Below, one piece after another: positions 62,889 through 64,000 of a stretch of DNA of 64,000 bases (positions are counted from its first letter, which is position 1; each line of letters starts with the position of its first letter). The notes below the pieces were generated by a model. The model had not been told where the DNA came from. It saw only the letters and a program-made list of their open reading frames with translations, and searched no databases. The stretch covers positions 1-64,000 of the forward strand of contig NZ_JAKUJY010000005.1 of NCBI RefSeq assembly GCF_022664535.1, read 5' to 3'. Both the position numbers and the translations under genes were made by a program. The stretch is from Sphingobium trunci. Its GTDB lineage: Bacteria; Pseudomonadota; Alphaproteobacteria; Sphingomonadales; Sphingomonadaceae.

Positions 62889-63799
62889 CGGACCTCGACC
62901 GTGTAGATTTCGTCGGGCCGGAACCCCAGGCCCAGCGCCATGCGCGCCGCCACCAGCAGCACGATCGCGGCCAGCAGGATGCGCAGATATTCCGGCCGGA
63001 TGGTCATCGAGATCCGCGTCCCCACCTGCGCACCGGTGACGCTGCCGATCAGCAGCAGCATCGCCAGCACCAGATCGACCGCATGGGTGGTCATGGCGTG
63101 CATCATCGTCGTCGCCATGGTCACGAACAGGATCTGGAACAGCGACGTGCCGACCACCGACTGGGTCGTCATGCCGAGCAGATAAAGCATCGCCGGGACC
63201 AGGATGAATCCGCCGCCCACGCCCAGCAGCATGGTCAGGATGCCCGTCGCCATGCCCAGCAGCAGGGGCGCCAGCGGCGAGATATACAGCCCGGACCGAT
63301 AGAAGCGCCAGCGCATCGGCAGCGCGGCGACCAGCGGATGATGCCGCCGCTTGCGCGCCTGGATGCGCTTGCCGGTCCTGAGCGCGATCAGGGCCTGGAT
63401 CGATTCCTTTGCCATCAGCGACCCGATCCCGCCCAGCATCAGCACATAGAGGATGCCGATCACCGTATCGATCTGGCCGATGCTTTGCAGCAGCCGGAAA
63501 ATCAGCACGCCCAGCCCCGCGCCGATCACGCCGCCCGCGATCAGCACGCCGCCCATGCGGAAATCGACCGTGCCGCGCGACATGTGCGTCACCACGCCCG
63601 ACACACTCGCGCCCGTCACCTGGCTGGCCGCCGAAGCGGCCGCGACCGTCGGCGGAATGCCGTAGAAAATCAGCAGCGGCGTTGTCAGAAACCCGCCGCC
63701 CACCCCGAACATGCCCGACAGCAGGCCCACCACGCCGCCCAGGGCAATGATGACCAGCGCATTCACCGACAGGTTGGCGATGGGCAGATAGAGATCCAT
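62885..63799 (-). CDS. TauE/SafE family sulfite or organic-acid exporter
   Basis: A 304-residue inner-membrane protein with about eight helices and the two duplicated Gly-rich motifs of TauE/SafE: GLLSGMFGVGGGFLTTPLLI in the first half and LTMLLGVGGGFILVPAMLYL in the second. A basic cytoplasmic loop (RTGKRIQARKRRHH) separates the halves. Relatives export sulfite, sulfoacetate or other anions made during sulfonate breakdown. It overlaps the TIGR02186 gene by 4 bases (GTGA), which supports joint function. The exact substrate is unknown. Confidence 0.9.
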   Translation of the reverse strand: MDLYLPIANLSVNALVIIALGGVVGLLSGMFGVGGGFLTTPLLIFYGIPPTVAAASAASQVTGASVSGVVTHMSRGTVDFRMGGVLIAGGVIGAGLGVLIFRLLQSIGQIDTVIGILYVLMLGGIGSLMAKESIQALIALRTGKRIQARKRRHHPLVAALPMRWRFYRSGLYISPLAPLLLGMATGILTMLLGVGGGFILVPAMLYLLGMTTQSVVGTSLFQILFVTMATTMMHAMTTHAVDLVLAMLLLIGSVTGAQVGTRISMTIRPEYLRILLAAIVLLVAARMALGLGFRPDEIYTVEVR

Positions 63800-63848
63800 G
63801 CGGTTCTTGGGTTAAGCCCAATGCGCAAAGAGATAAAGGCGCTCTCCC

Positions 63849-64000
63849 TTAAAAATACGCGCCCAGGGTTACGGCAAGGCCGGAGGAAGGCGAGGCGGCA
63901 CCGGCAACGCGTTCGCGCCATTCCACCGCCAATCGGCTGGCGACCGGCGCGGTGGGAAGCCGGATTTGCAGTTCCGGCCCGATATCCAGCCGGCTGACCC
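63849..64000 (-). CDS. C-terminal end of a possible outer-membrane protein (partial)
   Basis: The last 49 residues of a minus-strand gene that starts beyond the window. It ends VTLGAYF with a TAA stop at 63849-63851. The alternating strand pattern and the terminal aromatic Phe suggest the last strands of an outer-membrane barrel. The start of the TauE/SafE gene is 50 bases downstream, so it may be upstream in the same transcript. No family can be named. Confidence 0.55.
   Translation of the reverse strand, partial: VSRLDIGPELQIRLPTAPVASRLAVEWRERVAGAASPSSGLAVTLGAYF

Overview
The window is about 64 kb of high-GC chromosome from an alphaproteobacterium, most likely a sphingomonad (Sphingobium/Sphingomonas type). 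The support is the RpoB/RpoC sequence style, five TonB-dependent receptors (TBDRs) in one window, a SleB-type cell wall hydrolase, the TIGR02186/TauE pair, and dense operons with many ATGA overlaps. No insertion sequence, CRISPR array, rRNA operon or replication origin is visible. One tRNA gene, tRNA-Gln(CUG), is present.

Layout. The left end (1-1.3 kb) looks like the edge of a prophage or integrated element: a partial gene, two small genes and a tRNA-Gln whose 3' end faces them. Then come rpoC and rpoB on the minus strand, ended by a strong terminator and driven by a promoter with a long structured leader. Neither rplKAJL nor rpsL/rpsG lies beside them. From 10.5 to 15.4 kb are a TBDR, an MFS transporter and a LuxR-type regulator. 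A minus-strand block (15.4-24.9 kb) follows: SleB-like hydrolase, an MFS exporter coupled to cysK, a small secreted protein, a HerA-like ATPase, and hflK-hflC-degP (envelope quality control). A plus-strand block (25.0-30.9 kb) holds an Mrp/ApbC Fe-S carrier, a CoA-binding protein, a molybdenum hydroxylase large subunit without its partner, ferrochelatase, acetoacetyl-CoA reductase and a ribbon-helix-helix protein.

Iron uptake fills 30.9-38.6 kb: siderophore receptor, TonB, second siderophore receptor, Sel1-repeat protein and PiuC hydroxylase. Similar Fur-like sites precede both receptors and tonB. A second iron cluster at 54.4-58.4 kb (receptor, small membrane protein, PepSY membrane protein) has a related site. 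These loci probably form one iron-starvation regulon, which supplies iron to ferrochelatase and to Fe-S assembly through Mrp.

Between the iron clusters lie a polygalactosaminidase-like (GH114) domain fused to RTX repeats, another TBDR, a chromate-resistance pair (chrB-chrA) divergent from an alginate-export-type porin and a Na+/H+ antiporter, then a 240-bp island of about 21% GC. The island precedes three Tad-type pilin-like genes and an mreB paralogue. After these come fbp and a shikimate-dehydrogenase-like gene.

The right end holds a D-alanine catabolic operon (alr-dadA-ridA) divergent from an Lrp/AsnC regulator, then a TauE/SafE exporter with its TIGR02186 partner, and the C-terminus of a gene running off the window. 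The items most worth a second look are the GH114-RTX protein, the Tad-like/MreB module behind the AT-rich island, the shared iron boxes, and the orphan molybdoenzyme with an altered catalytic motif.
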